The notes under the pieces are model-generated. The model was given only the letters and a program-made list of their open reading frames with translations. It made no database searches and was not told where the DNA came from. This document shows positions 5,781-8,028 of a stretch of DNA of 8,028 nt, piece after piece. Source of the DNA: HyVt-560 sp964577195 (lineage in GTDB: Bacteria; Pseudomonadota; Gammaproteobacteria; UWMA-0217); contig CAZNYF010000130.1 of NCBI GenBank assembly GCA_964577195.1, positions 1 through 8,028 on the forward strand, in the 5' to 3' direction. The translations under genes were made by a program, and so were the position numbers. How positions within the stretch are numbered: position 1 is the first letter of the stretch; each line of letters begins with the position of its first letter.

Positions 5781-6521
5781 ATGAATCCCGATGAATCCAA
5801 ACGATATGGTCGCCATTTGCAGCTTGAAGGCTTTGGTGAATCTGCACAGCTATCTTTACTCCGCAGTCATGCCGTCATCATCGGTGTCGGCGGGCTAGGG
5901 TCGGCTGTCGCTTACTACCTGGCCGCTGCCGGTGTGGGAGAAATTTCTCTGGTCGATTTTGATGTAGTTGAACTGAGCAATTTGCAGCGACAGATTATTC
6001 ACTTTAGCGATGACATTGGTAAATTCAAAGTAGATTCAGCAGCGGAGCGGCTAATGGCGCTCAACCCCGGAATAAAAATCAATGCCATCAGGCAAGCCTT
6101 GAGCAAAACCGAACTGCATTCATTGGCAAAGACAACTGATGTTTTTATTGACTGCTGCGATAATTTTTCGACTCGCTTCGAACTGAATCAGGTCTGTGTT
6201 GAGAGCAAAACCCCTCTGGTTTCGGGCAGTGTTATTCGCTATGAGGGGCAAGTTTGTGTATTCGATTCACGGGATTCAGAGTCTCCGTGCTACCAATGTC
6301 TCTACCAGCCGGTCAACGAAGGCGAGGGAGAGACCTGTAGCCAAACCGGTGTACTTGCCTCTGCACCCGGTATCATAGGCAGCATTCAGGCGACTGAGGC
6401 AATTAAGATACTCGCCCGGATTCCGGTCGTACCCGGAAAATTATTGGTGATGGACGCCAAAACGATGGAATGGCGCAGCATTAGAGTACCTAAAGATCCT
6501 GCCTGCACAGTGTGTTGCTAA
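5781..6521 (+). CDS. ThiF/MoeB/HesA-family E1-like adenylyltransferase
   Basis: Members activate the C-terminal Gly-Gly of a small ubiquitin-like sulfur carrier (ThiS for thiamine, MoaD for molybdopterin) by adenylation in the cytosol. The 246-residue product has the full core: RYGRHLQL near the N-terminus, the nucleotide-binding GVGGLG (35-40), DFDVVELSNLQRQ (Asp59, Asp61, Asn67, Arg70), Lys83, and DCCDNFSTR with the catalytic Asp127. Two CxxC pairs for structural zinc (Cys170/Cys173 and Cys242/Cys245) are present, plus Cys186 in ETCSQTGV, the position of the E1-type cysteine. There is no C-terminal rhodanese domain, so it is the short MoeB/ThiF form, and its length is typical. No carrier protein or thi/moa genes are adjacent, so ThiF and MoeB cannot be told apart here. 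The ATG at 5781 lacks a good Shine-Dalgarno and follows a large palindrome. It ends 22 bases from a convergent permease gene. Confidence 0.93.
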   Translation: MNPDESKRYGRHLQLEGFGESAQLSLLRSHAVIIGVGGLGSAVAYYLAAAGVGEISLVDFDVVELSNLQRQIIHFSDDIGKFKVDSAAERLMALNPGIKINAIRQALSKTELHSLAKTTDVFIDCCDNFSTRFELNQVCVESKTPLVSGSVIRYEGQVCVFDSRDSESPCYQCLYQPVNEGEGETCSQTGVLASAPGIIGSIQATEAIKILARIPVVPGKLLVMDAKTMEWRSIRVPKDPACTVCC

Positions 6522-6546
6522 AGGTTCCTAAGGTTCTAAGATCCTA
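6522..6546. repeat. Three imperfect 8-9-bp tandem units between convergent stop codons
   Basis: AGGTTCCTA, AGGTTCTA and AGATCCTA lie back to back and fill the space between the ThiF-like stop (6519-6521) and the permease stop, whose TAG (6544-6546 on the minus strand) is part of the third unit. No convincing terminator hairpin is present. Confidence 0.6.
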
Positions 6547-7901
6547 AATATCACGTAGCCCATCGGCTGGCTCAATTCGAGAAGCTCGATATCCGGCCAA
6601 CATCGCTGATAGCGCAGCAGCCAAAATCGTCAGTACAAATGCGGCTACAAAGTGCNNNNNNNNNNNNNNNNNNNNNNNNNNNNNNNNNNNNNNNNNNNNN
6701 NNNNNNNNNNNNNNNNNNNNNNNNNNNNNNNNNNNNNNNNNNNNNNNNNNNNNNNCATCGCTGATAGCGCAGCAGCCAAAATCGTCAGTACAAATGCGGC
6801 TACAAAGTGCCAAGGATCCAGTTTACACACCGTCTGATCAGCTGACAATTGTCCTGCCATCACCGCATTGATCGCTTTACCAACCAGAAAATAGACAGCA
6901 ACAGCCAGCGCCCAGCCCAAAATTGCAGTGTATAGCGCCTGTAATACTGGCACCCAGATGATATCACCAGTACGAAAACCAACCACCCGCAATACCGCAA
7001 GATCGCGGCGTTTTCGATCCACGTTGCCCCATAGATTTGCGCCAAGTGACAAGGTGTAACCCAACAAACCAATGATTGCTACCAGCCAGTATATTGCTGT
7101 CAGATTCTTGTCTATGGATTTAACCAAATCAATCTCGGTGGACTGAGACTGCACAGAAATCCCCTGTAGAGCGAAATCTTTTTCCAGCACCGCGACGTCG
7201 TAGATCGACCGTGCATAGACGCGAAACCCCGGATATTCTCGTGCCGTGACTGGCAGTGCGTAGCCTTCCCAGCCCAGTGATGCAACTTCCCGACCATCTC
7301 GATAATCAGATATCGACTCCACCAATGGCAGCGGTGCCAGTGCCGAGATTCCAGTCAAAGATTCCAGCACCCCTACGACGGTCAATTGCAGCATTTCAGT
7401 TTCAGTTGCGCCGCGAAAGAAGCGCCCTACCCGTCCCTGTAACACGTCGCCTTTAGATGCCTGCAACGCCTTGGCAATACTTGTCGAGAGTATGATTTGC
7501 ATGCCTTCGGGCGTCGCTACCAACTCAGTCAGCATGGGATCGCCTTGACCGGTGGGTTTGAGCTCTGTTTTTATAATCCGTCCGGCCTTTTCGCTTTTCA
7601 ACTGGATGGATGAAGAGATGCTCTTAAATTCAGGTGTGATAAAACTGACATCAACCCGGTTACCAATCGAATCCAGCAACGGTTGATTAAAACGCCCGCT
7701 ACCCACGGAACGAATTTCCAGATTCTTTGGCTGGTGTACCAATTGATCTAGCATACTGCCGACAATGCCATTTTTCAGACCGAACAGAATCAGCATAGGC
7801 CCCAGCACCGCAGCCAGCGCCAGCACCGCAAAACCCGACATCTGCCATTCGACAACATAGTCTCTGCGAGCCAGCCAAAATAAGGTTCTAAACCGATGCA
7901 T
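6544..7901 (-). CDS. ABC-transporter permease, FtsX/MacB type (interrupted by an artefactual gap)
   Basis: Membrane subunit of an ABC system of the FtsX/LolCE/MacB class, which moves lipoproteins or other envelope substrates or drives cell-wall enzymes; the substrate here is unknown. As printed, the frame is cut by 100 N, but the gap is flanked by an exact 55-bp duplication. Collapsing one copy plus the N restores a single 400-residue frame: 382 codons from 7901 to 6756, then 18 codons and TAG from 6600 to 6544. Topology: TM1 about residues 21-42, a large periplasmic domain (about 50-265), TM2 about 268-291, the cytoplasmic coupling segment RKRRDLAVLRVVGF (296-309), TM3 about 315-342, TM4 about 364-386, and the family's C-terminal ending YRASRIEPADGLRDI. 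The ATG is preceded by GGAG (7910-7913, 8-base spacing) supplied by the adjacent MITE, which also carries a strong promoter. The partner ATPase is not in view. If normally upstream, it is separated by the MITE. Confidence 0.92.
6601..6655. repeat. Exact 55-bp duplication flanking the second gap (left copy)
   Basis: Bases 6601-6655 are identical to 6756-6810, on either side of the N run. This is the signature of two contigs that share a k-mer-sized overlap and were scaffolded without merging; it is not a biological repeat. Confidence 0.95.
6656..6755. other. Assembly gap of 100 N inside the permease gene (probably no missing sequence)
   Basis: Exactly 100 N between identical 55-bp flanks. Deleting 6601-6755 gives an uninterrupted frame through a transmembrane helix into the family's C-terminal motif, so the true gap is best explained as an unmerged overlap. 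Confidence 0.97.
6756..6810. repeat. Exact 55-bp duplication flanking the second gap (right copy)
   Basis: Identical to 6601-6655. It encodes, on the minus strand, the TM4 segment HFVAAFVLTILAAALSAM, which therefore appears twice in the raw sequence. Confidence 0.95.
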
Positions 7902-7906
7902 GACTA

Positions 7907-8028
7907 GTGCTCCAACAATATTATATTGATGGGTGAGTGAGTCATCAAGCGGTTAGATGTGGTTTTATTTTTATGAGTCATAGTGGTTCTCTGGCGATTA
8001 AAAATTAAGCCGCAGATGACCGCTTGAA
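7907..8028. mobile_element. MITE-like element, copy 2, cut by the window edge
   Basis: The end repeat 7907-7937 matches the ends of copy 1, and TA (7905-7906) within CTAG (7904-7907) flanks it. From 7907 the sequence matches the reverse complement of copy 1 (3973 leftward to about 3899, then 3850-3812 and 3765-3756) with few substitutions and without copy 1's two 48-bp units. It starts only 5 bases from the permease ATG. The inner pair TCAAGCGGT (7945-7953) and ACCGCTTGA (8019-8027) is preserved. The far end lies beyond the window. Confidence 0.82.
7910..7948 (-). promoter_or_regulatory. Outward promoter and ribosome-binding site of MITE copy 2, driving the permease
   Basis: On the minus strand, TTGATG (7943-7948), a spacer of exactly 17 bases, and a perfect TATAAT (7920-7925), followed by GGAG (7910-7913) and, 8 bases on, the permease ATG (7899-7901). 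The predicted start near 7913 gives a very short leader that begins almost at the GGAG. All of these elements lie inside the mobile repeat. Activity is inferred from consensus match only. Confidence 0.65.

Noticed and set aside
6601..6810. Genuine tandem duplication or phase-variable repeat in the permease gene
   Set aside because: The exact 55-bp identity on both sides of a 100-N placeholder and the intact frame after collapse point to an unmerged contig overlap.

Overview
The window reads as a chromosomal (possibly metagenome-assembled) fragment of a gammaproteobacterium. The order lptD-surA-pdxA on one strand is the classic gammaproteobacterial outer-membrane-biogenesis/vitamin B6 arrangement, and LptD carries all four disulfide cysteines in the expected places. 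No species can be named from the sequence alone. A lipoprotein whose C-terminal half resembles SoxXA-binding (SoxK-like) proteins is compatible with a sulfur-oxidiser but does not prove it.

Layout. Positions 35-3567 (+) hold lptD and a 5'-truncated surA, separated by a 100-N assembly gap. Positions 3567-3973 are a 407-bp non-coding element with 31-bp terminal inverted repeats, flanked by TA inside CTAG; it looks like an IS630/Tc1-type MITE sitting exactly at the surA/pdxA junction. pdxA follows (3976-4962, +). A lipoprotein with seven tandem 11-residue repeats (4984-5589, -) converges on it. A divergent region with an 87-nt nested palindrome (5676-5762) leads to a ThiF/MoeB/HesA-type E1-like adenylyltransferase (5781-6521, +). 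An FtsX/MacB-type ABC-transporter permease (6544-7901, -) converges on that gene; it is interrupted by a second 100-N gap flanked by an exact 55-bp duplication that is almost certainly an assembly artefact. The window ends inside a second copy of the MITE (7907-8028), inserted just upstream of the permease start.

How they fit together. LptD (LPS translocon) and SurA (periplasmic chaperone for outer-membrane barrels, including LptD) act in the same pathway, and PdxA makes pyridoxine precursor. The usual downstream partners rsmA/apaG/apaH are not next to pdxA here. The most interesting signal is the MITE family. Its insertion at surA/pdxA can be reconstructed as a jump into a CTAG where surA's TAG stop overlapped pdxA's GTG start by one base; the inserted end rebuilds the stop and supplies a GGAG ribosome-binding site to pdxA. 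The second copy places a TTGATG-N17-TATAAT promoter plus GGAG directly in front of the permease ATG. The element therefore looks like a small mobile promoter/RBS cassette. It also contains nested 48-bp units with the core AATGCAGGAGCA.
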